DNA of 56,565 nucleotides from Methanobacteriota archaeon (GTDB lineage: Archaea; Halobacteriota; Methanomicrobia; Methanomicrobiales; Methanoculleaceae), in NCBI GenBank assembly GCA_016841955.1, contig JAENYE010000002.1, positions 108,779-165,343 of the forward strand. Direction: 5' to 3'. The position numbers were made by a program, and so were the translations under genes. The notes under the pieces were generated by a model. That model searched no databases and was not told where the DNA came from. It saw only the letters and a program-made list of their open reading frames with translations. Shown here piece after piece: positions 15,679-24,891 of this stretch. Every line of letters starts with the position of its first letter. Position 1 is the first letter of the stretch.

Positions 15679-16170
15679 ATGGAGAGCGGATCGGTTGTGG
15701 GGGACCGCGTCTTTATTGCGGAGAACGCAACAGTCATCGGAGATGTGACGCTCGCCGACGACGTGAGTGTATGGTTCGGCGCCGTGGTCCGGGGCGATCG
15801 GGATACGATCACGGTCGGGGCGGGCTCAAACATCCAGGACAACGCCGTCGTCCACACCACGCCCGGGTTCCCGGTCGGGATCGGGGCGGAGGTCTCGGTC
15901 GGCCACGGCGCTATCCTGCACGGCTGCACCATCCATGATCGGGTGCTCGTCGGCATGGGTGCCGTCGTCCTGAACGGCGCGGTGGTCGGGGAGGGCTCCA
16001 TCATCGGCGCCGGCGCCGTGGTGACCGAAGGAAAGGAGATCCCGCCGCACTCGCTGGTTCTCGGCGTGCCCGGCAAAGCGGTCAGGGAGACGACGCCCGA
16101 GCAGCAGGAGGGCATCGTCCACAACGCGCGTGAATACGTCAAACTCGCAGGGAGGTACCGACATGGCTGA
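15679..16170 (+). CDS. Gamma-class carbonic anhydrase family protein
   Basis: A 163-residue left-handed beta-helix of hexapeptide repeats. The three metal histidines of the Cam family are present with correct spacing (H59, H76, H81), as are the active-site R38, D40 and Q53 equivalents. It lacks the N-terminal signal peptide and acidic loop of Cam from Methanosarcina, so it is the cytosolic CamH/YrdA-like type, whose carbonic anhydrase activity is often weak. The start is leaderless or nearly so. It overlaps the HdrA-like gene by 8 bases and heads a four-gene operon. Confidence 0.88.
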   Translation: MESGSVVGDRVFIAENATVIGDVTLADDVSVWFGAVVRGDRDTITVGAGSNIQDNAVVHTTPGFPVGIGAEVSVGHGAILHGCTIHDRVLVGMGAVVLNGAVVGEGSIIGAGAVVTEGKEIPPHSLVLGVPGKAVRETTPEQQEGIVHNAREYVKLAGRYRHG

Positions 16171-17437
16171 CGTCGTTGTCATCGGCGCCGGGGTTGCCGG
16201 CATCCAGGCAGCGCTCGACCTGGCCGATCATAACATCCACGTGCACCTCGTCGAACGCGAACCGACCATCGGCGGGCATATGGCCCAGCTCGACAAGACG
16301 TTCCCCACCAACGACTGTTCGATGTGCATCCTCTCCCCGAAGATGGTGGAGGTGGCTAGGCACAGAAACGTCACCATCCACACCTGCTCCGAGGTCGAGT
16401 CGGTCGAGGGAGAGGTCGGCAACTTCCTCGTCCGGGTCAGGAAGCATCCCCGGTACATCATCGAGGACGAGTGCAACGGGTGCGGAGACTGCATAGCGAT
16501 CTGCCCGGTGGAGGTCTACAACCGGTTCGACGCCGGTATCGGCGTGCGGAAAGCAATCTACAAACCCCATGCACAGGCGGTCCCGGATATTGTCGTCAAG
16601 GATAAGGAGCACTGCATCGAGTGCGGCCTCTGCTACGATATCTGCGGCAGGGAGGCCATCCTCGCCGAGGACGAGGAACGCCTGATCGAGATAGAGGCGG
16701 CGAGCATCGTCGTTGCGACCGGCTACCGGACGTTCGATGCCAAAAACAAGGCGCAACTGCGCTACCTCGTCATCCCCGACGTGATCACGAGTCTCGAGTT
16801 CGAGCGGATGATCAACGCAAGCGGCCCGACAGGGGGCAAACTAAAACGCCTCTCGAACGGCAAACCACCCCGGAGCATAGCGTTCGTCCAGTGCGTCGGC
16901 TCCCGCGACATCTCCGTCGACCGCCCCTACTGCTCCGGGGTCTGCTGCATGTACGCGGTGAAGAACGCCATGCTCATCCGGGAGAAGAACCCCGATATCG
17001 AGGTCACAATATTTTATAACGACATCCGGGCATACGGCAAGGGTTATGAGGAGTACTACGAGCGGGCGAGGAGCCTCGGGGTCAGGTTCGTTCGCGGGTT
17101 CCCCGGCGAGGTGCTCGAGGAGAACGATCACCTTATGATGATCGCGGAGAACACGGAGACCGGTGAGGTGGAGACGTTCCACCCGGACCTGGTGGTGCTT
17201 TCCGTCGGGCTCGAACCAGCCGGAGGAGCGGAGGAGATCAGCAGGATGCTCGGTATCGCACAGGAGGAGTCCGGATTCTTCGGCGTTGCCGACCAGAAAG
17301 TCGGCCCCGTACTCACGGTGAAGCCCGGGGTCTACGTGGCCGGGACGGCTACCGCGCCGAGGGATATCCCGGACTCGGTCGCCATGGGCGGGGCGGCGGC
17401 GATGCGGGCATACCTGGACGCAATCAGGGCGGGATGA
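16163..17437 (+). CDS. HdrA-like flavin iron-sulfur protein, core only
   Basis: A 424-residue protein that follows heterodisulfide reductase subunit A through its FAD domain: GAGVAGIQAALDLA at residues 8-21, the HdrA signature TFPTNDCSMCILSPKMVEVA, two inserted 4Fe-4S motifs (C104/107/110/114 and C151/154/157/161) and a C-terminal NAD/FAD half ending GVYVAGTATAPRDIPDS. It begins directly at the FAD fold and so lacks the N-terminal HdrA domain of about 140 residues and the C-terminal pair of ferredoxin clusters. GGAGG precedes the ATG. It is coupled to the carbonic anhydrase gene and, by ATGA, to mtnA. No hdrB or hdrC is adjacent, so the electron partner is unknown. Confidence 0.9.
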   Translation: MADVVVIGAGVAGIQAALDLADHNIHVHLVEREPTIGGHMAQLDKTFPTNDCSMCILSPKMVEVARHRNVTIHTCSEVESVEGEVGNFLVRVRKHPRYIIEDECNGCGDCIAICPVEVYNRFDAGIGVRKAIYKPHAQAVPDIVVKDKEHCIECGLCYDICGREAILAEDEERLIEIEAASIVVATGYRTFDAKNKAQLRYLVIPDVITSLEFERMINASGPTGGKLKRLSNGKPPRSIAFVQCVGSRDISVDRPYCSGVCCMYAVKNAMLIREKNPDIEVTIFYNDIRAYGKGYEEYYERARSLGVRFVRGFPGEVLEENDHLMMIAENTETGEVETFHPDLVVLSVGLEPAGGAEEISRMLGIAQEESGFFGVADQKVGPVLTVKPGVYVAGTATAPRDIPDSVAMGGAAAMRAYLDAIRAG

Positions 17438-18495
17438 GCGTGCCGGAGAGGGAAGAACCCTACACCATCGCGTGGGATGCAGAGACCGACTGCATCGTCT
17501 ACATCGACCAGACTCTCCTCCCCGGCCGGTACGAGCAGATGCGGTGCGCAACCGTCGACGACCTCGCCCGGGCGATCGGGAGGCTTGAGATCCGGGGAGC
17601 ACCGGCGCTCGGGATCGCCGGTGCGATGGGCGTGGCGCTTGCTGCCGTCCGAAGCACCGAGACGGACCTCGGGCGGTTCCTCGACGAGGTCGGGCGGGCC
17701 GCAGACCTGCTCAGGAGCACCCGCCCGACCGCGGTGAACCTTGCATGGGGGATCGACCGCGTGGAAAGAAAAGTGGCGATGGGCGCGTCGGTCGCCGAGG
17801 CGAAGGCGCTCGCGCTCGCCGAGGCGACCGCCGTCGCCGAAGAGGACGAACTGACCTGCCGGAGGCTCGGCGCGTTCGGCGAAGATCTCTTCCCGGACAG
17901 GTGCACGGTGCTCACCCACTGCAACGCAGGAGCGCTCGCCTGCAGGTGCTGGGGAACGGCGCTCGGGGTGATCCGGTCGGCGGTTGCGGCCGGCAAGAGC
18001 GTGCGGGTGATCGCCTGCGAGACCCGGCCGCTGAACCAGGGGTCCCGGCTCACCTGCTGGGAACTTGCCAGGGACGGGATCGACGTGACCCTCATCCCCG
18101 ACTCTTCTGCAGCGTACCTGATGCGGAAGGGGGAGATCGACCTCGTCATCGTCGGCGCGGACCGGATCACGAAGGATGCGGTCTTCAACAAGATCGGGAC
18201 CTACATGCACGCCGTTGCCGCCCGTCACCACTCTATTCCGTTCTACGTTGCGGCGCCGGTCTCCACGTTCGACCTCGCCCGGAGGGAGTTGGATATCACC
18301 GTCGAAGAGCGGGACCGGGCCGAACTCGCCTACTGCGGCGACCGGCAGCTCGTGCCCGACGACGTGAACGTGCTCAACTACGCCTTCGACGCCACCCCTC
18401 TCGACCTCGTCGATGCGATCGTCACCGAGATCGGGGTGCTCCGGCCGCCGTATGCCGAATCCTTCCGGCTTGTCGGGAAAGGGAGGGAAACCTGA
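17434..18495 (+). CDS. mtnA: S-methyl-5-thioribose-1-phosphate isomerase (MtnA / aIF2B-like)
   Basis: A 353-residue member of the MtnA/eIF2B-alpha family. The substrate loop RGAPALGIAGAMGVALA, catalytic Cys in LTHCNAGALAC, and Asp in IVGADRITKDAVFNKIGTY are all present, which favours a true sugar-phosphate isomerase over an eIF2B subunit. In methanogens the substrate may be methylthioribose-1-phosphate or ribose-1,5-bisphosphate; the sequence cannot settle this. It sits two bases before the DUF116 gene and overlaps the HdrA-like stop. Confidence 0.9.
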   Translation: MSVPEREEPYTIAWDAETDCIVYIDQTLLPGRYEQMRCATVDDLARAIGRLEIRGAPALGIAGAMGVALAAVRSTETDLGRFLDEVGRAADLLRSTRPTAVNLAWGIDRVERKVAMGASVAEAKALALAEATAVAEEDELTCRRLGAFGEDLFPDRCTVLTHCNAGALACRCWGTALGVIRSAVAAGKSVRVIACETRPLNQGSRLTCWELARDGIDVTLIPDSSAAYLMRKGEIDLVIVGADRITKDAVFNKIGTYMHAVAARHHSIPFYVAAPVSTFDLARRELDITVEERDRAELAYCGDRQLVPDDVNVLNYAFDATPLDLVDAIVTEIGVLRPPYAESFRLVGKGRET

Positions 18496-18497
18496 CC

Positions 18498-19202
18498 ATG
18501 AGCCTCTTTGATTCCGGGATCTGGGTCCAGCTGATGACCATCATCGGGGAGGTTACGTTCTTCTTCATACTCGGGATGCTGCTTGCCGCGGTAGCTCTCG
18601 CAATCATCGCCGCCGCCTCGATCACCAGGGGAACGTTCTACTTACCAAGGATCCTGATACCCGGCATGGTCCTCTTAGAGGGGCTCGTGAAGGCGTTCTG
18701 CAAACTCCTCGGACTGGATGATAAGGATCTCATCACGTTCTTCATAACGCTCAGGAACACCATGAACACAAAGGCGTTCTCCGAGACCCCGGTGGAGCAG
18801 CGGGCGGTCTTTCTGCCCCAGTGCCTGCGGTCGGCACAGTGCCCGGCGAACCTGACGCCGGAAGGCCTGAAATGCCGGAACTGCGGCCGCTGTTCGGTCG
18901 GAGAAAACGCAGAGTGGCTGGAGCGTGTCGGGTATCACGTCTTCATCGTCCCGGGCTCGACGTTCATAAAGCGGATGGTCAAGAAGTATCGTCCGCAGGC
19001 GATCATCGGCGTCGGCTGTCTCATGGAGGTGAAAGACGGGATCGATATGTCCGATCGGATAGGGATCAGCGCCATCGGTGTCGTGAACTTAAAAGACGGG
19101 TGCGTGGAGACGATAGCGGACTGGAACGCGGTGAGGGATGCCGCCCTGCTCGGCATCAGGCCCGCATCAGGTGCCGTAGACTTTCACGGCCCTGCCGAAT
19201 AA
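18498..19202 (+). CDS. DUF116 membrane-anchored cysteine protein
   Basis: A 234-residue protein. Two membrane segments lie at about residues 13-40 and 48-68, followed by a cytoplasmic domain with the DUF116 cysteine block LPQCLRSAQCPANL and CRNCGRC. The cysteine spacing suggests a metal or iron-sulfur site. DUF116 proteins are common in methanogens with no proven role. It is the last gene of the carbonic anhydrase operon and its final 36 bases overlap the convergent bactofilin-like gene. Confidence 0.85.
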   Translation: MSLFDSGIWVQLMTIIGEVTFFFILGMLLAAVALAIIAAASITRGTFYLPRILIPGMVLLEGLVKAFCKLLGLDDKDLITFFITLRNTMNTKAFSETPVEQRAVFLPQCLRSAQCPANLTPEGLKCRNCGRCSVGENAEWLERVGYHVFIVPGSTFIKRMVKKYRPQAIIGVGCLMEVKDGIDMSDRIGISAIGVVNLKDGCVETIADWNAVRDAALLGIRPASGAVDFHGPAE

Positions 19203-19577
19203 CCGCTCGCTGGTGACCTTGCCGTGGACGAAGATCGTCTCGGCGCTGTTCACATCGCCGACCCTGACACCCGGCCGGAGGGTGATGTTTCCCCCCGCCT
19301 GGATGGAATGGAGACATGCGTTGTCGCAGACGGTGGCGGTCTCCAGGACCCGGAGCGGCCCTTTTATCCGGACGTCATGGCCGACGACGATGCTTTCGGC
19401 CTCGATGGAACCGCCGACCGTTGAGCCCGGCCCGAGTTCGAGGCGGCCGGCAACTATTACATTGCCCCAGATGTGCGTCTCCGGAGGGGTGATGAAATTT
19501 CCATCTATCTTCACGTTTCCGTCAAAAAAGGAACCTTTCGGTGCTATGTACGTGTCCCCGTGCCGGTAAACTTTCAT
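19167..19577 (-). CDS. Bactofilin-like beta-helix protein
   Basis: A 136-residue protein made of short beta-helix turns (GNVKIDGNF, GNVIVAGRLELG, GSIEAESIVVG), the pattern of polymer-forming cytoskeletal (bactofilin/DUF342-like) proteins. It could polymerise into filaments or be a small acyltransferase-fold protein without an enzyme site. CAGGAGATCTTC precedes the ATG, and AATTTTATC at about 19613-19623 is a fitting TATA element. Confidence 0.75.
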   Translation of the reverse strand: MKVYRHGDTYIAPKGSFFDGNVKIDGNFITPPETHIWGNVIVAGRLELGPGSTVGGSIEAESIVVGHDVRIKGPLRVLETATVCDNACLHSIQAGGNITLRPGVRVGDVNSAETIFVHGKVTSERLFGRAVKVYGT

Positions 19578-19781
19578 GAAGATCTCCTGAATAACAACTC
19601 GGCCCGTAACAAGATAAAATTATCAGTGGTTATTCCGAACGTCGGGAGGCCGCACCGGGCAGTTGTCCCGGCCGATGAGGGCAATGCGGCAAACCCGGGC
19701 TCTCCGCGAGGGGTCCGGGGGGCTGCCGGCGTGAGTGCCCAAAGGGTTTCGCTTCCGGTCGTCTCATCAGGCACGCTTTGT

Positions 19782-20621
19782 TCATATCACCGCGGCAACC
19801 GCAAAGACCGCGAGCGCGGCGAACATTCCTGCCCGCAGGATCGATGTCGCCCCGGACTCACGGACACAGCCCGGTGACGTGCATCTAAGACCGCGAGAAG
19901 CCCCAAACAGGATGACGATATCCACAACCGCGATGGCGGCGAGGTAGAAGGGGCCCCACCAGTCGCCGAAGGGGAGGATGCTTGCGAGCACGGCACCGCA
20001 GGCGCAGGCGAACGCGAGCATTCCCGTCCGCCGGACACCGACGATCATCGGGAGGGTGTGTGCGCCTCCCGCCGCATCCCCGTCCACGTCCTCTGCGTCC
20101 TTTAAGACCTCCCGCGCGATGGTCGCAAGGAACGTGATCGCCGCGAGCGAGAGGTTCTGGACGAGCCCCTCGATGCCCGCAAACGCTCCGCCGAAGAGAA
20201 ACACGCTGGCGGTCAGGTAGGCGACGGCCACGTTGCCGAGGACCGGGGTCCGCTTCAGCCGGACGGCGTATGCGATGAGGGTAACCGAGTTGACGAGGGC
20301 GATCGCAAGGCAGAGCGCCGTCGTCAGGGTGGCAAACGCGATCCCGCCGACAAAGAGCGCCGTCGTGTACATCTTTGCACCGGCAAGGCTGATCTCTCCT
20401 GCCGGTATGGGTCTCTCGGGCCGGTTGATCCGGTCAATTTCAACGTCAAAGACGTCGTTGATCACGTTCCCGCCGGCGGTGATGAGCGCGACGACCACGG
20501 CAAGCAGGAGCGACGGCGGCGTGAGCGTCCCTGTGGCGATAAGGTACCCGATGAGCGCGGTAAGGCCGGCAACGACGGCATTGTGCGGGCGGGTAATCCG
20601 GATAAAGGCGGAAGCGCTCAT
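19782..20621 (-). CDS. Digeranylgeranylglyceryl phosphate synthase (UbiA family)
   Basis: A 279-residue prenyltransferase with eight to nine membrane helices and both Asp-rich motifs, NVINDVFDVEID near residue 51 and DAEDVDGDAAGG near 175. Archaeal members add the second geranylgeranyl chain to make the membrane lipid core. The short opening SASAFIRITRPHNAV is typical. A TATA-like GTTATTTATC at about 20648-20660 lies 27 to 39 bases before the ATG, suggesting a leaderless or very short leader. The C-terminal part before the last helix has a small divergent loop. Confidence 0.88.
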   Translation of the reverse strand: MSASAFIRITRPHNAVVAGLTALIGYLIATGTLTPPSLLLAVVVALITAGGNVINDVFDVEIDRINRPERPIPAGEISLAGAKMYTTALFVGGIAFATLTTALCLAIALVNSVTLIAYAVRLKRTPVLGNVAVAYLTASVFLFGGAFAGIEGLVQNLSLAAITFLATIAREVLKDAEDVDGDAAGGAHTLPMIVGVRRTGMLAFACACGAVLASILPFGDWWGPFYLAAIAVVDIVILFGASRGLRCTSPGCVRESGATSILRAGMFAALAVFAVAAVI

Positions 20622-20706
20622 TCTCGAAGAGTTAGGTTCTCGGGCGGAAGATAAATAACCAGAGGATTCACCCGGGTCAGACCCGGGGCAGAATTGGGAA
20701 AAACGA

Positions 20707-20781
20707 CGGGCTTGGGGGGATTCGAACCCCCGGTATTCAGCTTAGGAGGCTGACGCCATATCCTGGCTAGGCCACAAGCCC
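20707..20781 (-). tRNA. tRNA-Arg (CCT)
   Basis: A 75-base cloverleaf with acceptor GGGCTTG/CAAGCCC and discriminator G, T-loop TTCGAAT, anticodon stem TCAGC/GCTGA and loop CTCCTAA giving CCT. No intron and no encoded CCA. It lies between the lipid UbiA gene and trm1. Confidence 0.95.
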
Positions 20782-20850
20782 ATACACTGGAGTAAAAGTA
20801 TTACTCATGAGAAGGTATAAGGGTATCGAGCATCCACCTTTTCCGGAAGC

Positions 20851-21966
20851 ATGGATGTTGTTGAGGTTACTGAAGGAAAAACCCGGTTTTTCGTACCCAA
20901 GCAGGACCCTCATCTCCAGTTCCCACCGGGGAGCGGTCCGGTCTTTTACAACTCGCGCATGGAGCTGAACCGGGATACCACCGTCCTCCTGCTCTCCGTC
21001 CTGCAGCCGGAGAGTTATCTCGACGCCATGGGGGCGTCCGGCGTCCGGGGGCTTCGGGTGGCACATGAAGTCGGGATTCCGGTGACGATCAACGACTGGA
21101 ACGCGAAGGCGGTCGACCTGATCCGGCGGAACGTGGAGGCGCTGGATCTTGCCGCCGAGGTCACCCGCGAGGATGCGAACGCGCTGATGAGCGAGAGAAG
21201 GTTCGATGCCGTCGACCTTGACCCCTTCGGGACACCGGCACCGTTCGTCGACTCCGCGGCCCGGAGCGCCGGGAATTACCTCTTCGTTACCGCCACCGAC
21301 ACCGCGCCGCTCTGCGGAGCGCACCTGAAAGCCGGCATGCGCCGCTATTTCTCCCGCCCCCGGAACACCGAGTACCATGCCGAGGTCGGCCTCCGGACGC
21401 TGATGGGGTTTGTCGTGCGCGAGGTGATCAAGTACGACCGCGGGGTGGAACCCCTCTTCTGCTACGCGCACGAGCACTTCCACCGCCTGCACCTGAGGCT
21501 CCGGTACGGGGCGGCGGCGGCCGACCGGGCGCTTGCGCGGATCGGTTACGTGATGCAGTGCCCGCACTGTCTCTACCGTTCTGAGCAGGCCGGGATGCTC
21601 CCCGAACCGGAGGAGTGCCCGCTCTGCGGCGCAGCCCTGGTGCCGGTCGGCCCCCTCTGGACGGGGAGGATCAACGACGATGGGACGCTCTCTGCGATGC
21701 AGGAGGTATTGCCGTCGGTCACGGCCGGGACCGGCCCGCGGATCGCGCGGCTGCTCGAAACCTGCCGGCAGGAACTCGATACGTCGAGCCACTACGACTA
21801 CCACGTCATCGCAAAATCGCTACGGGTCTCCCCCGGCGGCATCGGGACGGTCATCGAGCGCCTCTCGGCCCTCGGCTACCGGGCAAGCCGCGCACACTAC
21901 TCGGGAACAGCCCTAAAGACCGATGCGCCTCTTCCGGTCCTCGAAAAAGTGATCAGCGGCGGGTGA
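20851..21966 (+). CDS. trm1: tRNA (guanine-26-N2)-dimethyltransferase Trm1
   Basis: A 371-residue Trm1. The N-terminal methyltransferase domain holds LDAMGASGVRGLRVAHE and the catalytic DLDPFGTPAPFVDSA; a C-terminal domain includes a zinc site, CPHC and CPLC. It makes m2,2G26 in tRNA. The N-terminus (EVTEGKTRFFVP) matches the family, so the start is secure. Its end overlaps the convergent GTPase gene by 14 bases. Confidence 0.96.
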   Translation: MDVVEVTEGKTRFFVPKQDPHLQFPPGSGPVFYNSRMELNRDTTVLLLSVLQPESYLDAMGASGVRGLRVAHEVGIPVTINDWNAKAVDLIRRNVEALDLAAEVTREDANALMSERRFDAVDLDPFGTPAPFVDSAARSAGNYLFVTATDTAPLCGAHLKAGMRRYFSRPRNTEYHAEVGLRTLMGFVVREVIKYDRGVEPLFCYAHEHFHRLHLRLRYGAAAADRALARIGYVMQCPHCLYRSEQAGMLPEPEECPLCGAALVPVGPLWTGRINDDGTLSAMQEVLPSVTAGTGPRIARLLETCRQELDTSSHYDYHVIAKSLRVSPGGIGTVIERLSALGYRASRAHYSGTALKTDAPLPVLEKVISGG

Positions 21967-23068
21967 CGACGGTGAGGACGTCCCCGTCCGCGAGTTTGTG
22001 GGTGAGGCCGACGCGCTGCGCGTCGTGCTTGGCCGATTCGCCCCAGACTTTCGCGTACCGGAACTTGTCGGCGAAGTCCCGGTGGAGGCGGTTGCAGACG
22101 TCCTCGACCGTCGCCGGGCTCCGGATGATCAGCGGCTCGTCCATATCCGCGGGACCGCCGACCGGCTTTAAGTAGACCCGCATGAATCCCAGGTTCTCGA
22201 ATACGGCGTCCTTGAGGTCTTCGATGCGGTAGCCGCTGTGCGCCGAGACCATGATGGGGGGTTCGCCGAACCGTTCGGTCAGTTCTTCCTCTATCTCCGC
22301 ACCCGTCTTTTCGTCCACCAGGTCGACCTTGTTGACCGCGATGAACGCGGGGACGTAGACCCGGTTCCCGAACATCGCGTCGATGAAGTCATCCTGGGTG
22401 ATTCCTTCGCGGATCAGGACGTCCGCGTTGACGGTCTTGTTCTCCGCGAGGATCGAGCGGATCTCCTCGAGGTCGAGATCGACGGCACCGACGGTGTTCA
22501 GCCTGATGCCGCCGCAGCCGGCCTTTTTTATGGTGATATCGGGTTTTTCCCGGTTGATCCGGATACCGGCGTCGTGGAGCTCGCGGAGAAGGACGTCCGT
22601 ATGCCGCTCGTTGAAGACATCGACCAGGACGAGGATCAGGTCGGCGCTCCGCACGACGGCGATAACCTCTTTTCCGCGGCCCTTGCCCATGGCGGCGCCG
22701 GCGATCAGGCCGGGGATATCCAGGATCTGGATCTTCGCGCCCCGGTACTCCATCGAGCCCGGGATCACGGAGACGGTCGTGAAGGCATAGGACGCCGTCT
22801 CGCTTATATCCGAGCCGGTGAGCCTGTTGAGCAGCGTACTCTTTCCGACGGACGGGAAGCCGACCAGGACAACGGTGGCGTCCCCCGACTTCTTCACGGA
22901 GTAGCCCTCGCCCCCTCCGGCGGAGGCCATGGCCCGGGCTACCGCTTCGTCACGAATTTTCGCGAGTTTCGCCTTGAGCCGACCGATGTGCTTGGAGGTC
23001 GCCTTGTTGTACGGTGTATTCTTGAGTTCGTCCTCAATTTCCCGTATCTGCTCTTCGACACTGCTCAT
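21953..23068 (-). CDS. Drg-type developmentally regulated GTP-binding protein (OBG family)
   Basis: A 371-residue GTPase. An N-terminal helical hairpin (about 1-55) precedes the G domain with P-loop GFPSVGKST, G3 DIPGLI, and G4 NKVD; an inserted S5D2L-like domain and a C-terminal TGS domain follow. Drg proteins bind translating ribosomes, usually with a DFRP partner that is not visible here. Length and domain order are typical. Confidence 0.95.
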   Translation of the reverse strand: MSSVEEQIREIEDELKNTPYNKATSKHIGRLKAKLAKIRDEAVARAMASAGGGEGYSVKKSGDATVVLVGFPSVGKSTLLNRLTGSDISETASYAFTTVSVIPGSMEYRGAKIQILDIPGLIAGAAMGKGRGKEVIAVVRSADLILVLVDVFNERHTDVLLRELHDAGIRINREKPDITIKKAGCGGIRLNTVGAVDLDLEEIRSILAENKTVNADVLIREGITQDDFIDAMFGNRVYVPAFIAVNKVDLVDEKTGAEIEEELTERFGEPPIMVSAHSGYRIEDLKDAVFENLGFMRVYLKPVGGPADMDEPLIIRSPATVEDVCNRLHRDFADKFRYAKVWGESAKHDAQRVGLTHKLADGDVLTVVTRR

Positions 23069-23255
23069 TTCTGCCGGTACACGTATGATGGGAAGCTACT
23101 TATTGGTGTCTGTGATGAAAATCACGAAGCGAAGAGAAAATTCCGGCCCGTATAGGGTTCCGATTGCCCGGTTACAGGCAGGACCGGGGAAGGGGGGACA
23201 CGAGACAGGTTTAAATAAGAGCAGATCCAATAATTTAGAGCACGTTGGTGCATGC

Positions 23256-23330
23256 GCTGCTATAGTGTAGACCGGCCAATCATGTAGGACTCTCACTCCT
23301 ACGACTGGGGTTCGAATCCCCATAGCAGCA
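23256..23330 (+). tRNA. tRNA-Glu (CTC)
   Basis: A 75-base cloverleaf with acceptor GCTGCTA/TAGCAGC, discriminator A, T-loop TTCGAAT, anticodon stem TAGGA/TCCTA and loop CTCTCAC, giving CTC. The D arm (GTGTAGACCGGCCAATCAT) is archaeal tRNA-Glu-like. A TATA-like ATAATTTA lies about 26 bases upstream at 23230-23237. Confidence 0.95.
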
Positions 23331-23495
23331 TCATTTTGCGACTGTTTTGAAGATTTAGTCCGGTGGACGTTCTTTTGCTTGTGGTATCCGGCACTATCAA
23401 CAACCGCTCGCGGCCTGTCCGGATCATGAATCCCGATCACAAGGGCGGAGAGAATACGAACTCTCATAGCGGTTGCCGGCAGAATACAGATCAGC

Positions 23496-24563
23496 ATGCT
23501 CTTCCTTTCAGCGCAGGAGTCGTCGGAGTGGTCCGGTCTTGCAGATGAGGTTCTCAGGAGCGGAACTGCGCCGGGCACCTACGACGGCGACATCCGGCCG
23601 AATCTGCTCTCTGCCTTTGACTACTACATAGGAACAGTGCTTGCCGCCCACGGGCAGGCCGCAGAGGGGATCGAATGGCTGAACGCCGCTGCTCTGGGGG
23701 AGGAGAGCGATCTGTTCTCTGCGGGCTTTCTCCTCGGCTTTCTCGAGCGCCACAACGGGAAACTCGCCATGCCCACGGTGGCGTTTGCCGATCCGCGCCC
23801 GTTCATGCACTTTGCCGGTGTCCCCATGATGCGGGAGGCAAGAAAGCGATTCATTGCAGAGTGCGGCAACACCCTGCCGCAGATCGATAAGCCGTTCTCG
23901 ATGATGGACATAGGGTGCGGCGACGGAGGGCTCACCGTATCGCTGTTACGGCATCTGCTTGACACCGGCAAGGTCAATGAGATCGCCGAAGTCCTCCTCG
24001 TCGATTCGTCGCCTGCAATGGTGGCCCTTGCGGAAAAGACCGTCCGCGATGCATTCCCCGATGTCCGTATAAAGACCGTGAACGGCCGGATCCAGGACTG
24101 TTCCGGCAGCATCGATCACCGTTTCGATCTCGCCGTCAGCTCGCTTGCATACCACCACATGCCTCTCGAACAGAAGAAGATCCACCTCACACGGCTCAAA
24201 CCCTGGATCGACCACTTCGTCCTCTTCGAGATGGATGCGAACAACGACGTCCCGGAAATGTATTCTCCTGAGCTTGCGCTCTCGGTCTACCAGTCTTATG
24301 GGGGTATCATCGATTTCGTCTTCTCGCACGACGCCCCGGTGGACGTAGCCGTCGCCTGCGTGGATCTCTTCCTGATGACGGAGATCGTCTCGTTCTTCAC
24401 GCAGCCCCGCGGCGCCAGGACCGATTATCATATGCTGCAGAGCCAGTGGCACGCGCTCTTCACGGAATGCCTGGGTCCGGAGTTCACTCCCTGCTGCCAC
24501 TCGCCCTGCTATGCGGACGAACACACGACGCTCTTCACGATGCATTACGGGCGGGAAGCATAG
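23496..24563 (+). CDS. Class I SAM-dependent methyltransferase
   Basis: A 355-residue protein. Residues about 1-125 form a helical N-terminal domain; about 127-240 are a Rossmann methyltransferase core with SAM motif MMDIGCGDGGLTVSLL, acidic loop LLVDSSPAMVALA and SSLAYHHM. The C-terminal part is cysteine- and histidine-containing (CCHSPCYADEHTTLF). The substrate is unknown. It stands alone after tRNA-Glu with 165 bases of gene-free DNA between them. The start is preceded by GATCAGC, a weak ribosome site. Confidence 0.8.
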   Translation: MLFLSAQESSEWSGLADEVLRSGTAPGTYDGDIRPNLLSAFDYYIGTVLAAHGQAAEGIEWLNAAALGEESDLFSAGFLLGFLERHNGKLAMPTVAFADPRPFMHFAGVPMMREARKRFIAECGNTLPQIDKPFSMMDIGCGDGGLTVSLLRHLLDTGKVNEIAEVLLVDSSPAMVALAEKTVRDAFPDVRIKTVNGRIQDCSGSIDHRFDLAVSSLAYHHMPLEQKKIHLTRLKPWIDHFVLFEMDANNDVPEMYSPELALSVYQSYGGIIDFVFSHDAPVDVAVACVDLFLMTEIVSFFTQPRGARTDYHMLQSQWHALFTECLGPEFTPCCHSPCYADEHTTLFTMHYGREA

Positions 24564-24891
24564 GCAGTACTGTACGCACCGGGCCGAAGGGAACGGATGC
24601 AAGAACGAGAGGCGAAGGCGATCACGGCACGGGTCTCTGGTGTCGGGAGGAAAGGCTCGAAAGTAACAACGTGAATGCGGCAGCGGAGGTGCCGCACTCA
24701 TACGTGGTCCCGGCACCGGCAGGTGTCGTCCCGGACGACGTTCAATGCCAACCTAGAACTACGGGAAGGTTCAACGTACAAAAAGAGATAGGAGAAGACT
24801 CGATTCCGACCGCAGTCAGGAACGCTCCCTTAGCAGCATCCTGCTTCATGTGATTGACGCCTGCCTACCATAGCACCTCCGAGACATTCCC
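24564..24891. other. Gene-free stretch with one hairpin
   Basis: No convincing gene in 328 bases. A perfect TGCGGCA/TGCCGCA stem with a 7-base loop lies at 24676-24696. GGGCCGAAGGG near 24583 weakly recalls the repeat family at 9946 and 46300. Confidence 0.4.

Noticed and set aside
24446-24853. Open frame after the methyltransferase
   Set aside because: Overlaps the methyltransferase end in another frame, has no ribosome site and no domain.
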